Below, one piece after another: positions 1-10,841 of a DNA stretch of 64,000 bases. A program made the translations under genes and the position numbers. Every line of letters starts with the position of its first letter. Within the stretch, counting starts at the first letter, position 1. The notes under the pieces are model-generated. The model ran no database searches, was not told where the DNA came from, and was given only the letters and a program-made list of their open reading frames with translations. Origin of the DNA: Petrolisthes cinctipes (lineage: Eukaryota > Arthropoda > Malacostraca > Decapoda > Porcellanidae); contig JAWQEG010000506.1 in assembly GCA_033782935.1 (NCBI GenBank), forward strand, positions 2,646,001 through 2,710,000. Direction: 5' to 3'.

Positions 1-1899
1 GAGTGAAAAGTTTAAAGAGAACAAGAAATTATTCTGGAAGGAGGTTAAAAGAGAAAGAGGAGAAGGAAAGTCTGGTAGTGTGAGAATGAAGAGAGAGGAT
101 GGAGTTACTGTGAGTAGAAGTGAGGAAGTGAAAGAAGTGTGGAAGAGGCATTTTGATGGTCTGATGAATGGGGGGACGGGAGGGGAGGCGGTGGTGACAT
201 GCATGGGGATGGAGGCAGGTGGTAGACGACAGGGTGTACAGGGAGATTTAGGAAGGGAAGAGGTTAGGAAAGCAATAGGAAAGTTGAAGATGGGAAAGGC
301 ACCAGGGGTGGATGGGATAACTGCTGAAATGTTAAAGTGTGGGGGGGAGGTAGTGGTGGAGTGGATGTTGCTTATATGTACATTGGCCTGGAGGCAGGGA
401 GAGGTGCCAGAGGATTGGAGGAGAGCCATAATTGTACCTTTGTATAAGGGGAAGGGAAGTAAGGATGAGTGTGGTAGCTATAGGGGAATAAGCCTTCTTA
501 GTGTACCGGGGAAGGTTTACGGGAAGGTTCTGACTGAGAGACTGATGGAAGTAACAGGGAATAAAGTTAGTGAGGAGCAGGGAGGGTTCAGAAAGGGTAG
601 AGGATGTGTGGACCAAATATTTGCATTAAAATCAATAGTGGAGAAGTATATTGGGAAGGGTAAGAAGTTGTATGCTGCCTTCATGGACTTGGAGAAGGCA
701 TATGATAGAGTTGATAGGAAAGCTATGACAGAGGTGATGAGAATTTATGGAGTTGGGGGACCTTTACTGAAAGGCATTGAGGCTTTTTATGCAGATGCAA
801 AAGCATGTGTACGGGTAGAGGGTGATCTAAGTGAGAGTTTTAATATTAGTGTAGGGCTGAGACAGGGGTGTGTTATGTCACCATGGCTGTTCAATATATA
901 TATGGATGGTTGTATGAGAGAGGTGAAAGCCAAAGTGAATGGTCTGGGGGTGAAGTTGAGGTTGAATGAAGCAAATTGGTCCCTGGTGGCAAGTTTGTTT
1001 GCGGATGACACTGTGCTGATGGCTGAGAGTGAAAGGAATTTACAGAGAGTGGTGGACGAATTTCAGTCTGTGTGTAAACGAAGGAAATTGAAGGTGAATG
1101 TGGGTAAAAGTAAAGTGATGGTATTTGAGAGAGCAGAAACTGAAGTGATTGACTTTGCTACACCTTACAGAGTGGCTGTACCAACTGGGACGAAGTGTGA
1201 GATAACTCTGAGGGGTGAGAGGATGGAGGAAGTGAAGGAGTTTAAGTACCTGGGTACAGTTATGTGTAAACATGGAAGTATGGAAGGAGAAATTAGGGAG
1301 AGAGCAGTGAAGGGTAGACAGGTCATAGGATCACTGGGGAGGATTATGAAGGGTAGAAGTGTGAGTATGGAAGTGAAAAGGGGACTACGAAATAGTATAA
1401 TCCTGCCAACACTGACATATGCGTCGGAGACATGGACATGGAATAGGGCGCATCAGTCTAGAATAGGTGCTGTGGAAATGAGTTACTTGAGAGGAGCATG
1501 TGGACTTACTAGATGGGATGGAGAAAGTAATGAGAGTGTATATGAGAGATGTGGTATGAGTGAGAAGGCAATTGGTATTGAGTGTGGAGTGGTTGAGAGA
1601 GTGAAACGTAATACATTGAGATGGTATGGACATGTGGAGAGAATGCAAGGCGAGGAATTTGTAAAGAAGGTGTATGGAAGTGAAGTTGTAGGACCTGGTG
1701 TGAGAGGCAGACCTCCGGTTAGATGGCAGAACAGAGTGGAAGAGTATGTAAAGGAGAGAAACATGAGGGGCAGAGGAGGGCTTGAACAAGTAAGGAGGGA
1801 GTGTTGGAACAGGGAGAACTGGAGACACTTCTGCCGTGGCCACCCCCTTGAGGGGAGTTCCCGGAGGGAACGAGGCGTCGGAGCTATAGATAGATAGAT
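1..1899 (+). mobile_element. RTE-type LINE copy A1 (3' part, cut by window start)
   Basis: A non-LTR retrotransposon runs in from the left edge and ends at a short (GATA)n tail at 1887-1899. A tandem-repeat tail instead of poly(A) is usual for the RTE clade. Only the linker, reverse transcriptase and C-terminal region are inside the window; the endonuclease lies left of it. Three more copies of the same family occur here: 14791-17740 (minus), 18535-19640 (minus) and 35051-35377 (plus). The right junction is precise: the next base belongs to a Tigger/pogo transposase gene on the other strand, so this LINE inserted into that gene. Confidence 0.9.
2..1897 (+). CDS. RTE-type LINE ORF2, endonuclease-RT polyprotein, C-terminal part (partial)
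   Basis: This frame is open from the window edge to TAG at 1895-1897, about 631 codons with no internal stop, so this copy is the best preserved of its family here. It would copy element RNA into DNA at a nicked target site. RT motifs in order: KAPGVDGITAEML (about 297-335), IIVPLYKGKG, RGISLLSVPGKVY, QGGFRKGRGCVDQI, AFMDLEKAYDRVD (box A, near 680-720), GLRQGCVMSPWLFN (box B) and the catalytic FADDTVLMAE (near 998-1027). A C-terminal region with GRPPVRWQNRVEEY precedes the end. The stop codon lies inside the GATA tail repeat. The start is outside the window; the first in-frame Met seen (86) is internal. The family call is from motif recall; the exact clade is inferred. Confidence 0.88.
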   Translation, partial: SEKFKENKKLFWKEVKRERGEGKSGSVRMKREDGVTVSRSEEVKEVWKRHFDGLMNGGTGGEAVVTCMGMEAGGRRQGVQGDLGREEVRKAIGKLKMGKAPGVDGITAEMLKCGGEVVVEWMLLICTLAWRQGEVPEDWRRAIIVPLYKGKGSKDECGSYRGISLLSVPGKVYGKVLTERLMEVTGNKVSEEQGGFRKGRGCVDQIFALKSIVEKYIGKGKKLYAAFMDLEKAYDRVDRKAMTEVMRIYGVGGPLLKGIEAFYADAKACVRVEGDLSESFNISVGLRQGCVMSPWLFNIYMDGCMREVKAKVNGLGVKLRLNEANWSLVASLFADDTVLMAESERNLQRVVDEFQSVCKRRKLKVNVGKSKVMVFERAETEVIDFATPYRVAVPTGTKCEITLRGERMEEVKEFKYLGTVMCKHGSMEGEIRERAVKGRQVIGSLGRIMKGRSVSMEVKRGLRNSIILPTLTYASETWTWNRAHQSRIGAVEMSYLRGACGLTRWDGESNESVYERCGMSEKAIGIECGVVERVKRNTLRWYGHVERMQGEEFVKKVYGSEVVGPGVRGRPPVRWQNRVEEYVKERNMRGRGGLEQVRRECWNRENWRHFCRGHPLEGSSRRERGVGAIDR

Positions 1900-2854
1900 A
1901 GGTGGCATGAAGTTGACCTGGCAATCTGCATGTAGATTTTCTAACCAGGATGGGTGGCTGGGGGCGTTGTCCATAATGAGGAGCATTTTGAGGGGAATTC
2001 CTAGGTCTCTTGCCTTCCTTTTAGTATCTGGGATGCAGTGATTTTTCAACCAATCACTGAAAATAACAGATGTCATTCAACCATTCTCTGATTTATACTA
2101 ATAAACACCACTGTCATCCATATCTCTCAATTTTTTATTACACCGAGGGCGAGATGCTTTGTGTACAACAACTGGTCGTTGCTTGTGGGAACCTGTAATG
2201 TTAACTGTAAACATAACGGTGATCCTACTCTTGCCTGTTTTTCTCCCTCGGGCCTGTTCGTGGTGTTTTGAAATGTATGTTCCCTTTGGTATTGCCTTGT
2301 AATACAGTGCCGTTTCGTCCACATTGTAGATAAGATGGGGACTGTAGCCTCCTTCGTTGATTATCCCCTTCAGCACCTCCGGATAGTCACGGGTAGCCTC
2401 ATCGTCAGCAGATGCACACTCACCAATAAACTTTGCATGCTTCAGCTCCTTACGTTTAAGGAAGAGCATTAACCACCCCACAGACGCCAAAAAGTTCTTC
2501 TCTACTCCAAGCTTATGCTGTGCTGCTGCATAGAAAAGCTTAGCTTGGTCCCTGATGTAACTTGAAGATAATGCAACTCCTTCTTTTTCCTTACACATAA
2601 TGAAGATAGCGAGATATCGCTCCATTAATAATTGATGGGTTATTAGCACGACTTCAGCAGTCGAAAAAAGAAGCACCATAACTCCTCACACTCCGCATAA
2701 TGGCGTTCCTGTTCTTCCATATTGAACATACGATAGACTTCGCTAGCCCAAACTCTTTGCCAATCGACGTGTTTTCTCTTCCCTCCTCCTTTTTAATCAC
2801 CTGAAGCTTCAGAGCGTGTGACAGGAATTTCTTCTTACGCTCAACCTTTGGCAT
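1900..2854 (-). pseudogene. Tigger/pogo-type DDE transposase, broken and interrupted
   Basis: Reading leftwards from 2854, the protein opens with a CENP-B-like helix-turn-helix (SHALKLQVIKKEEGRENTS, then SIGKEFGLAKSIVCSIWKN). After a frameshift near 2680 it continues through a second DNA-binding half, NVDETALYYKAIPKGTY (first catalytic Asp region) and LLIMDNAPSHP (second Asp region). A stop follows DDSGVY at about 2098, and a second lies between 2076 and 2098. The reading stops after VNFMPP at 1900, exactly where the RTE LINE begins, so the third catalytic residue and C terminus lie beyond the window's left edge. Pogo/Tigger transposases are cut-and-paste enzymes with TA targets. This copy cannot be functional. 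Confidence 0.88.
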
Positions 2855-3454
2855 GATGAAGGCAGGTGTTGGTTGGGGCTAACAAGTCGGCGACAATGGA
2901 GAGGAGGGTACACAGGATGAGAGGGAACGGGAGACTGACCATGTGAGAGGGAGAAGACAGCTGGGGGGAGCGTGGAGGAGAGGCTGGTTATAGCGTCGGT
3001 TATGGGGAGCGGCTAGTTTCACGCTGAAACCGGATTTAGACGCACTTCAGGAGACGGCTGCGGATTTGGGCCACTCTTAAGGCGAGGTCACACAAGTCAT
3101 TTTTTCGTCAATTTTTCACCTGCAATATCAACTCAGTTAAATTTTGGCTGAAATTGACGAGATTTCGGCAATTTTCACAACACGCTCCTGCTCGTCTTGT
3201 GTTGACGATATCAAGAACAAATATGGCCGCTGATGATCCATCTGTAATGTTATTAAGCCTAGAAAATTATATTAAAATACATGTGTGCTGTTGAAATGAC
3301 AAAAATGGACCAAAATGAGGCAGCAGAAAGTGGCTGTGGAAGTCCTGTTTGGCGGTAAAAACAAATAAAGTTCATCTACTACAACGACATATTTACCCCC
3401 TCAGATCCTACTGCTGTATTGTTCTTGTCGTTATTGTTATGACAAATAACAACA

Positions 3455-4402
3455 AAGTACACCTCTGTCTCATATAAAACGATTCTCGTATAGAACGAGC
3501 GACCAAAATATTAGCTTAAAATTATTTTACAAAACGATTGCATCCATATAGAACGGGTGGCGAAAATAAGTGAAGCAAATAAGAGGAGTTCTTATACAAA
3601 ACGAGCGAAATCATAAAGAACGTGTCAGAAAATGATATCACTGGCGTCTTTACAGTGTGAGTGAATGTGTTCCCACCATGCCTCCCGCTCCTTCCCCCTA
3701 CCCAGTGTTGCCAGGTGCAAGGAAATTTCTCTGTTTTAGGGAATTTTGAAATCCACACGGGGAAATTATATAAAGATTGTTCAAAAGTAAACAGGGAAAG
3801 TCTTACCAGAAGAAATACCAAAAAGACCGTCAATGTTCAAGAGTAAACAGGAAATTATTGAGGCATAAAGGGAAATTCTAAAGTTGAAGTTAGGGAAATT
3901 TCGTGTTTGACTTGCTCGTTTTTAGTGATTACGAGTTAACCACCAGCTTCAACACTCAGTCATGCCAGGTGGTGCATTTACAAAATGGAAGGCCATTTCC
4001 TTCGATATAAACAAGGATGTTATTTCTCGGAAAGAGAAAGGAGAAGGAAACACCAGCGTATGGTTAATAAAAGAAAACAAACGATGATCACGTACTATCT
4101 CCCCCCCTACCACCTCCACCTCCACCGCCACGGATGCCGCCGACTCGTCTCAGTCACATGAGTCACCTGCCAAAACCTTAATACGAATTGTAATATGCAT
4201 TTTACATACATCCCTGTACAGTAGGATTAATGCAAGAAAAACCTTGAAAAGTATTTTATGTTAATTTCAGGGACAATTTTGGTGATTGATCGACCAAATG
4301 TGATTTTCCCCATTGGTTACGTGTATCACATAGAACGATTTCACATATAACGACGTCTTCTATCGACGTATTGGACGTTCTATGCGAGACCGAGGTGTAC
4401 TG
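3455..4402. mobile_element. Tigger/pogo-like MITE
   Basis: The left end AAGTACACCTCTGTCTCATA and the reverse complement of the right end CAGTACACCTCGGTCTCGCA match at most positions over about 27 bp, and further AACGA-rich motifs recur inward on both sides. Tigger-family ends characteristically start CAGT with a CTCG-like core. The flanking TA dinucleotides are not preserved, which suggests age. No transposase remains. A dispersed repeat at 3702-3915 lies inside it. Confidence 0.55.
3702..3915 (+). repeat. Dispersed repeat, copy 1 (inverted relative to 36640-36880)
   Basis: This segment begins near GTTGCCAGGTGCAAGGAAAT and contains several AGGGAAATT motifs. The region at 36640-36880 carries the reverse complement of the same order of motifs (GAATTTCCCTTTT, ATTTACTCTTGAACATT, GAAATTTCCCTGT, CTGACAATACTG). 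No coding potential or clear termini; it may be a SINE or MITE fragment. Confidence 0.5.
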
Positions 4403-4952
4403 TGAACCCGGACCTCTGATACCTCTTTGTTCCAACACAGTGACACGTTTATAAATAAAGAAACTAACCTAAATAGAGTAAAAAGTTAGAAGCTACTATG
4501 CTAGCCGACGGGAGAGAGAGGTGGTGTTGGTCTTCCCGCCAACACTGTGATCGTTCTTCCGTCGTAGCTATGACTTGGTCGTTATCCTTAACTTCTTTAG
4601 TTACTTCTTGAGGCTATTTCAAGCTTTAGATTTCCAAATTGTATTGAATCTTGTTAAAAAATAATCAAAATTACAAAAAATAACATGCTTTAACTTTGCT
4701 TTCATTTATATTTTCGGTGAATCTTGACCTAAAATGAATGGATTCGAACGATACAGCACCTCCGTAGCCTAATGAACAACCAGCCGTATTTTCCCTACTA
4801 TACCCAGTTTTCGCTTGTCATTTGGCAATTATATAATAATATTTGTTATATTAAAAACATAATAATGTGTCAGATACTTTATATAAGGCATAATAGATCA
4901 AAACATCTGAGATATAAGAAGTTTGGACACGTCACTTTAGGAGCCAGTATTA

Positions 4953-5697
4953 CAGGGTGTATTGCGACGTATAGTATTAACTTACACCAGAGATATAAAA
5001 TATAATTTTGCTTATATTTTGTTCTATAAAATATGCTGTGTGTGATCTCAGTAAAGTACAATGAATACTGATAAAAACTATTTTAACTTGTGTTGTCAAA
5101 TGGCGGTGAGCATCGGAGGGAGTGGTAGCCTAATATGTTTTCGGACCAAAGCGGCCTTATTTATTTCATCTTAATAAGTTTTATCATGATTGCAATATTT
5201 ATGTGATGTTATATAACATACATTGAATCATATTTTCAATGCAGAAGGATAATACCAGACCTGTATAATAAGAAAATCCATGAAATGTAGGGAAATGCCA
5301 AGACTTGCAGCTGGCATTATGTCGGGAGTTTACCTAACCTCCAAAAGATATTAATCATATTTCGTCAAATATTATTTATAAGGGCCTGGTATTATCCCTC
5401 TGCATTGAAAATATGATTCAATGTGCATTATATAACATCACATAAATATTGCAATCATGATAAAACTTAATAAGATGAAATAAATAAGGTCTCTTTGGTC
5501 CAAAAACATATTAGGCTACCACTCCCTCCGATGCTCACCGCCATTTGACAACACACGTTAAAATAGTTTTTATCAGTATTCACTGTACTTTACTGAGATC
5601 ACACACAGCATACTTTTTTTTATAGAACAAAATATACTCAAAATTTATATTTTATATCTCTGGTGTAAGTTAATGCTATAAGTCGCAATACACCCTG
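4953..5697. mobile_element. 745-bp foldback element with TA flanks
   Basis: Arms 4953-5261 and 5384-5697 are near-perfect reverse complements of about 310 bp around a loop of about 122 bp. The termini are CAGGGTGTATTGCGAC and its complement, flanked on both sides by TA (4951-4952 and 5698-5699). This fits a mariner/Tc1-type non-autonomous foldback. No protein is encoded; the long hairpin would fold into double-stranded RNA if transcribed. Confidence 0.8.
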
Positions 5698-5885
5698 TAC
5701 ATTCAGAAAAAAATTATTTGTAGGGTGCAGGAGATGAGCTGTACCACAAAACCAACCACCAAATTGCCGAAATACGCTCAAATCTCGATTAGCTCGTGTG
5801 ACCAGACACAGTTAAAATTGCAGGTGAATAATAAAATTGCAGGTGAATAATTGACGAAAAATTGGCTTGTGTGACCGCGCCTTAA

Positions 5886-7064
5886 GACACATAAAAGCTT
5901 TCTGTGGAAAACATCGTGCATAAGATTATAAATGTGCTGATTTGGGGTTCGTCGCGTATAAGATGAATCGATAATTGAGAATACACTTAATAGGCGAACC
6001 TACTGTAGGTGTTGGAGGCTGGAGTGGAGTGAGGAGTGTCTACCAGCTTCAGCCTCAGTGCCTTATATAACCAGCAGTATGTACAGTTGAGCAAGTAGAA
6101 AGTGTAAATATAACTACATCTGGCTACCACTCAAAATTTTAGTCAGTCACATTCCACTTTACATTAGCTCTGGAGTCTTGGTAATTCATTGATAAAAATA
6201 CCAGGGTTTACCACAAATAAATTAAAGGAGGCGCCATATACAGTCAAATTTTTCTTGCACTTTCTACTTGCTCAACTGTACATGTACAAACATGTTGGGT
6301 GGAGCCATGTGTTTCAAGCATGCTTAAACAAGTAAATGCTGTGTGTGTATTTGACTGATATATCAAGGGAGACAAACATGTACAAACATAATAAGCAGTG
6401 TCCTGCTTTGCAAACATACTGTTCTTGCAACTGGAACATGTAAGTGGCTAATTTGTAAGAAATATAAATATTTGGAAGAAAATATGATTGCTAAATGAGA
6501 ACGATGAAAATAATCACAATGATCACATTTTATCATCCCCGCCAGATACACTGAGCCACACACACTACCGTTAAGTACCGTTACTGTATCACTCAGTGAT
6601 GCCCCTCCTAGGTTTTTCCACCTAGATGTGGGTTTTTCTGACATCATTAGGGCGTTGAGTACAACAATCTAGTATATATATATTTTTTTTTTTACTGCCT
6701 CTCTTACTGCCAATAAATTTCTGGGCCGGTATCCGTATATACCGTATGCATTACTGACCTCACCATAGTGTTTCAGGCTCATTGCGAAGCAGTGAATGGT
6801 TTTGTTATTCTATTTGTATGAGATGTTATTAAGATTTCGAAGCAGTGCCGGGTCCCACTCCGTACCATGAATGAACGTTTACAAACAAAATATTTACTTA
6901 AGAGTGAACTTTGTTTATGAATACCAGCCCCGGTATTGATGATTCCAGCCTTTTTTTCTACAATTATATTATGTTTAAAAAATGAAATATGTTTCTGTTT
7001 AGTTACAATACCAACAGTACTAAATACAATACATGTCTCGTTAACTGTATTTAAGTTACATGTA
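5886..7064. other. Intergenic DNA with one small MITE
   Basis: Apart from the 195-bp MITE at 6084-6278, this stretch is AT-rich, with no ORF resembling a known family. It has a poly(T) run near 6680 and no recognisable RNA gene. Confidence 0.5.
6084..6278. mobile_element. 195-bp MITE with TA flanks
   Basis: The termini CAGTTGAGCAAGTAGAAAGT and its reverse complement form a perfect inverted repeat of about 21 bp, flanked by TA at 6082-6083 and 6279-6280. Its length and CAGT start resemble the MITEs at 55-60 kb, suggesting a mariner/Tigger-mobilised family. No coding capacity. Confidence 0.8.
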
Positions 7065-7284
7065 CAGTAATCCCTCCAATTTTGCGAAATGCCAATTTTG
7101 AGACTGAGACCCCAAATGCTGCGGAAAATACTATATCCTAATTTTGCGAAATAGTTCGAGTTTTGCGGGTCGGAGAAAGTGGAGGTTTCCACACTAGTTT
7201 TAGGGGGGGAGGGGTGGTAGCGTCAGGCCGTGTGGCAGCCTTCAATGAATTTTGGTGTTAACTGAACTAACCATCTCACTACAT

Positions 7285-7394
7285 ATCACCCTCTCACTCG
7301 ATTTTTACACTTGTGATAAGCCTAACCCCTTTATAGTGAACAACTTTTCACCCTCACGCTCCCTCGTTACACTCGTGATAAGCCAAACCCCTTT
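7285..7394 (+). repeat. Tandem duplication of about 63 bp, second unit interrupted
   Basis: Unit 1 (7285-7347) runs from CACCCTCTCACTCG through GTGATAAGCCTAACCCC to TTTATAGTGAACAACTT. Unit 2 starts at 7348 and runs to CCCCTTT at 7394, where DIRS-A begins; it resumes as ATAGTGAACGACTTCTC at 14701. Unit 1 therefore acts as an internal empty-site reference. Confidence 0.8.
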
Positions 7395-7620
7395 TTATTG
7401 GTATAGTGGAACCAGCACAGCTGGATGCTATAGAATATGCCCCTTCTCCAGCACAGGCCCCGTTAAGACATATTCTGGGCTAGAAGGGTTTATTCCGTGA
7501 CGATCATCAGAAGTAAAATGAATTTAAATCTGGAGCTGTACTAGACATGGGAGCCACCTGGTGGTGGCCTGTGGAGATACTGACCCCGCTCCAGGGCAGC
7601 ATACGCTCTGCCACTCTGTC
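7395..7620 (+). repeat. DIRS-A left inverted terminal repeat
   Basis: It begins TTATTGGTATAGTGGAACCA and contains GGGCTAGAAGGGTTTATTCC and GGGAGCCACCTGGTGGTGGC. Its reverse complement is found at about 14460-14665. Confidence 0.88.
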
Positions 7621-10035
7621 GCGGAACACGTTACTGTCAACATCTACGCTCCTCGCTGCTACGCTATGGTATTGTGTCACGTATTCCTACTATCGTTTCT
7701 TTTGTGTACTAGTGGCTTGCCTGCTTTGCAGATGTATTGTGTGTGTGTGTGTTGGGGGAGTGGGGAGTGTTAGTGTGGGGATTTATTTCCCTTTTTCAGG
7801 AGTTCAGTTCATTTTTCTTCCCTTGGGGAGAGTTTCGTTTGGGCCCCTTTTCGGGGTTTTTTCCCTCCACTCTCCTTCTCCCTCTCCCACGCCACTAGTA
7901 CATGTGTTATTTTGTGTTTTTACCTCGGGGGTTTCTTTTAGCAAGGTTGTTTCACCATCCCACGTGGGGCCCTTGCCTCTCCACGTGGTGTGGGGATTAG
8001 GGGCTTTTAGCCCTTGCTGTGTTTGCCCCGAGTGTGGTGTAGGGTTACATGGGTTGCGGTGAGCGAGGATTGTGCCCAGGTTCTCGTTTCCCCTACCCAC
8101 CGTAACTTTTTTAGGTGTTTTTAGTGTTTTCCCAGGGCGTCTGTGTCCCTGGGTGGTTGCCCCTCAGGCGGTCTCTCCTTTCGAGACCTTCTTTTCATAG
8201 GGGCTGTTCCTCCTCCCACGGGAGGGGTTTTGCTTGGCTGACGGGGTTTTCTCCCTGGATGGTGCGTGTGGGGTTTTAGTTAGGTTTTCCCGTGCCTCTC
8301 GCTGTGTGCGCGTGTGTTCACGTGTTAACCCATACTTTGTTTTCTTCTCTCCCTCAGCCTACTCGTGCCTTATGTGCTTCATCGGGTTGTACTGTGCGGG
8401 TTTCGCCTGACGGCCACCTGCATTGTTCGCCCCACGCACCCTGCTTTACACCCTCGGGTTACGACCCGTTGGCGTGTGATGTGTGCCGCCCCTGGGCTGA
8501 GCTGTGCCGGGAGACTCCCGCCGCTGCCCACTTCAAACTCCCCGCCCTTGCCTCCCTTCGTATGGCGTGGACGAGGGCTAGGAGAAGGGCGCACAAACGA
8601 GACGGATCTTCCTTGTCGTGGTTGGACCCTGCTTTGGGAACGGAACTGGGTTAATCCAGGACCCGTTACCCTTCGACGTGTCTCTCGGAGTCTCAGGGGC
8701 TAGAACCCCCTGTTGCCCGAGAGATTTCGTCGCCTTCCCTAGACGGTTCTGCGACTCCTTTCCGGGGCTTTACGCCCCGGCCTGAGAGCGAGCCCGTCGC
8801 GCTGGTTACCCTTCAGGCCTCTCCGGTACAAGGGCCCAGCAGGGAACCTGAGGCTTCGTCGCCCCCGAAAGCTGGCCCTTCGGGTCTCTCTCGGGAGCGC
8901 AAGTACTCTAGGAAAAGGTCCTGTCGCTCCAGGTCCCATCGCTCCAGGAAGACCCGTTCTCGTCGTCGTTCTCCGTCCTCGTCGTCTGCTTCCTCGTCGG
9001 CCTCTTCGAGGGACTCCTCTTCTCCCTCCCGCAGACACCGCAAAGGTAAGCGGAGGGAGAGGAGCCCCTCGTCGAGGAAGATTCTGCGGTTGATCCGCGC
9101 CTGTGTACCCAGGGTTCCGTTGTCCTGCCTCCGGTAGTGACAGCGGTACCCGTTCCTGAACCCGCCCTTCCTACCCCTCCTACCGCTCCGTCGCCGGTCG
9201 GGCACTCGGGTCTCCCTGGAGATGTTGGAGACATTCCCGTCCCTCCAACTTCTCCGGATCTCGAGTATCCGTCCGGAGACCTGGCGGAGGAGCTGGCTAC
9301 CTCATCCCCTCCTTCCCCGTCGCCCCTTCCTTTGGACGACGGGTACCTTCCCTACTCTTGGGCCCTACTTCCGCAGTCCTGGACCCATTCGTTAGAGGAG
9401 GGCAGATTGGTGGCGTAGTCTCCGGATACCGCCCAGCCAGAGGGCTGGTTAAGAAGGGACGACATCGTTGTGAAGTGGGGAGCAGATGAGAAGGGCGACG
9501 CAGCGCCTTTCTATAAGGCCAGGCCACATTCTGCTCCGGTACCCGCTGCGTCAAAGGTCTCCTCTGCGGCTACCTTGGACGCGATGGTTTTTCTGATGGA
9601 GAATAGTCAACTACAGCTGGCTCAGGCTTGGAAGATTGACCGCTCCCACGGGAATACGGCAATCTTCCTCTCCTCAGACGCTTATTTTCCGGGGGATAAG
9701 GGCGAGGAGGACTTGGACATTCCTTCCCTTCTCCTTAAGTCCCTGGACCATCAGAAAAACACCGCTCCCAAGAAACCACCTCCTCCGTCTTTCGCTGTCA
9801 TCCTCCCTCCTTCCCAGGCTCCACCAGGTTTGAGGGAATGTCTGTGGAAGACGGAGAAGGAGCCACCGGTCCCCTACCAGTTGAGGGAGCCCGACGGAAA
9901 ACTGAGACAGACAGAAACAGCCGCCAGGTTGGAGCTGTCCCACATCATATCCACTGGTGCGGCTTTTTCTTTCCTTCGGGACTGTCTCAGTACCCTCACC
10001 AACACATACCACGAGTTGTCTGGCCTTCAGTTAAC

Positions 10036-10150
10036 GTGAGTACCGTTACTGGTTTTGTTGTTATGAGGGATACAGGGGAGTGGGACTCTCATTTTTCGTT
10101 CAAGTCTCTACCCCGGGCTCGCTCGGTTTTTGCTTGTTTATCCCTTACAG
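10036..10150 (+). other. DIRS-A intron 1 (115 bp, GT-AG)
   Basis: Donor GTGAGT at 10036 and acceptor TTACAG ending at 10150. Joining the flanks continues the gag-like frame as QL-TDVLAS, matching EL-SDALMS in DIRS-B, where the intron at 22365-22483 occupies the same codon. Confidence 0.8.
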
Positions 10151-10410
10151 TGACGTCCTTGCGTCCATGACCACCGTGATGGAAGGCGTGGGGGCAATGA
10201 CAACCCAAACCTCCGGGAAGCGGCGAGGAACTTCGTGGAGGCGAGACTACCTTCCCGCCAGGCTGCCGCCAAGTCCGCTCCGGAAATGGCGCAGAGGGGG
10301 GTGGTACGGGCCGTTCCACTCTCCCCTGCGCTGTTTGACCAAGCAGCGACGGACTCGGTGTTCTCCTCCCTCCCGGCGGTCATAAACCTCCAAAAACCCG
10401 CCACCTCCAA

Positions 10411-10518
10411 GTAAGTTCTTTCGAGAATAATTTACTTTGGGTCTGTGTTACATAAAAGGGGAAATTGGGGGGGAAACCTTTTACTGAGTCTGTTCCTAAT
10501 TTTTCTGTTTGTCCGTAG
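10411..10518 (+). other. DIRS-A intron 2 (108 bp, GT-AG)
   Basis: Donor GTAAGT directly after CCACCTCCAA; acceptor TCCGTAG ending at 10518. The DIRS-B counterpart at 22745-22914 has the same exon edges but a longer, diverged interior. Confidence 0.8.
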
Positions 10519-10841
10519 ACCACGTACTCCACAGCCAATGAGGCCAGCGGTCCAGCCTAGGAGGCCCTCCCAGCCCACCAGGCAGGTTAGGACCACCTAT
10601 CCTGCCCCTCCTAGGCAGTACCCTAGGTATAGGGCCCAGCAGCCCTTTTGAGGGAGGGGACAGGGCTCCAAGACTCTTCCCAGAGCCAGGCCCTCTTTCC
10701 CCCACCCCTCCAATAAAGACCGCTCCACGTGAGGGTCCCGTCAGGGGCTGCCTCACAGGGTGGTCAGCAGCCTGGCCCTCCCACGGCTGGGCAGCAAGGG
10801 TCATCCGCCAGGGCCTGTCCTGGCCCTGGATTTCTGTTCCG

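Larger units (their letters stand above)
3077..5885. mobile_element. 2.8-kb terminal-inverted-repeat DNA element with TTAA flanks
   Basis: TTAA at 3077-3080 is followed by GGCGAGGTCACACAAG; at the right, CTTGTGTGACCGCGCC is followed by TTAA at 5882-5885. The inverted repeat continues for about 50 bp (to about 3126 and from about 5836) with few mismatches, and the right arm has a small internal duplication of its CACCTGCAAT part. A TTAA target-site duplication is the hallmark of the piggyBac superfamily, but no transposase is recognisable inside, so it is non-autonomous or decayed. A short open stretch starting at ATG 3223 is too short to assign. The interior holds two other elements, at 3455-4402 and 4953-5697. 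Confidence 0.75.
8358..10700 (+). pseudogene. DIRS-A gag-like gene, spliced form broken
   Basis: The first coding exon follows an acceptor ending at 8357 (CCCTCAG). It encodes a Cys/His-rich start (GHLHCSPHAP-like cluster, then DPLACDVCRPWAELC), a basic Ser/Arg-rich stretch, and a conserved region with TLDAMVFLMENSQ and SSDAYFPGDKG (to about 10035). It continues over two introns (10036-10150, 10411-10518) into a small exon and a Pro/Arg/Gln-rich tail. Such proteins package element RNA. Compared with DIRS-B, the frame is lost near 8652, a TGG became TAG at about 9418, and a base is missing in the exon near 10200. The initiator is not visible and is probably in a 5' exon upstream of 8357. Confidence 0.75.

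Noticed and set aside
1385..2076. Long minus-strand frames running from the RTE LINE into the Tigger gene
   Set aside because: Only the part right of 1900 is transposase. The rest is the antisense of the LINE.
3223..3291. Short ORF starting MAADDPSVML in the TTAA element as a transposase start
   Set aside because: Only about 20 codons before a stop; no motif to support an assignment.
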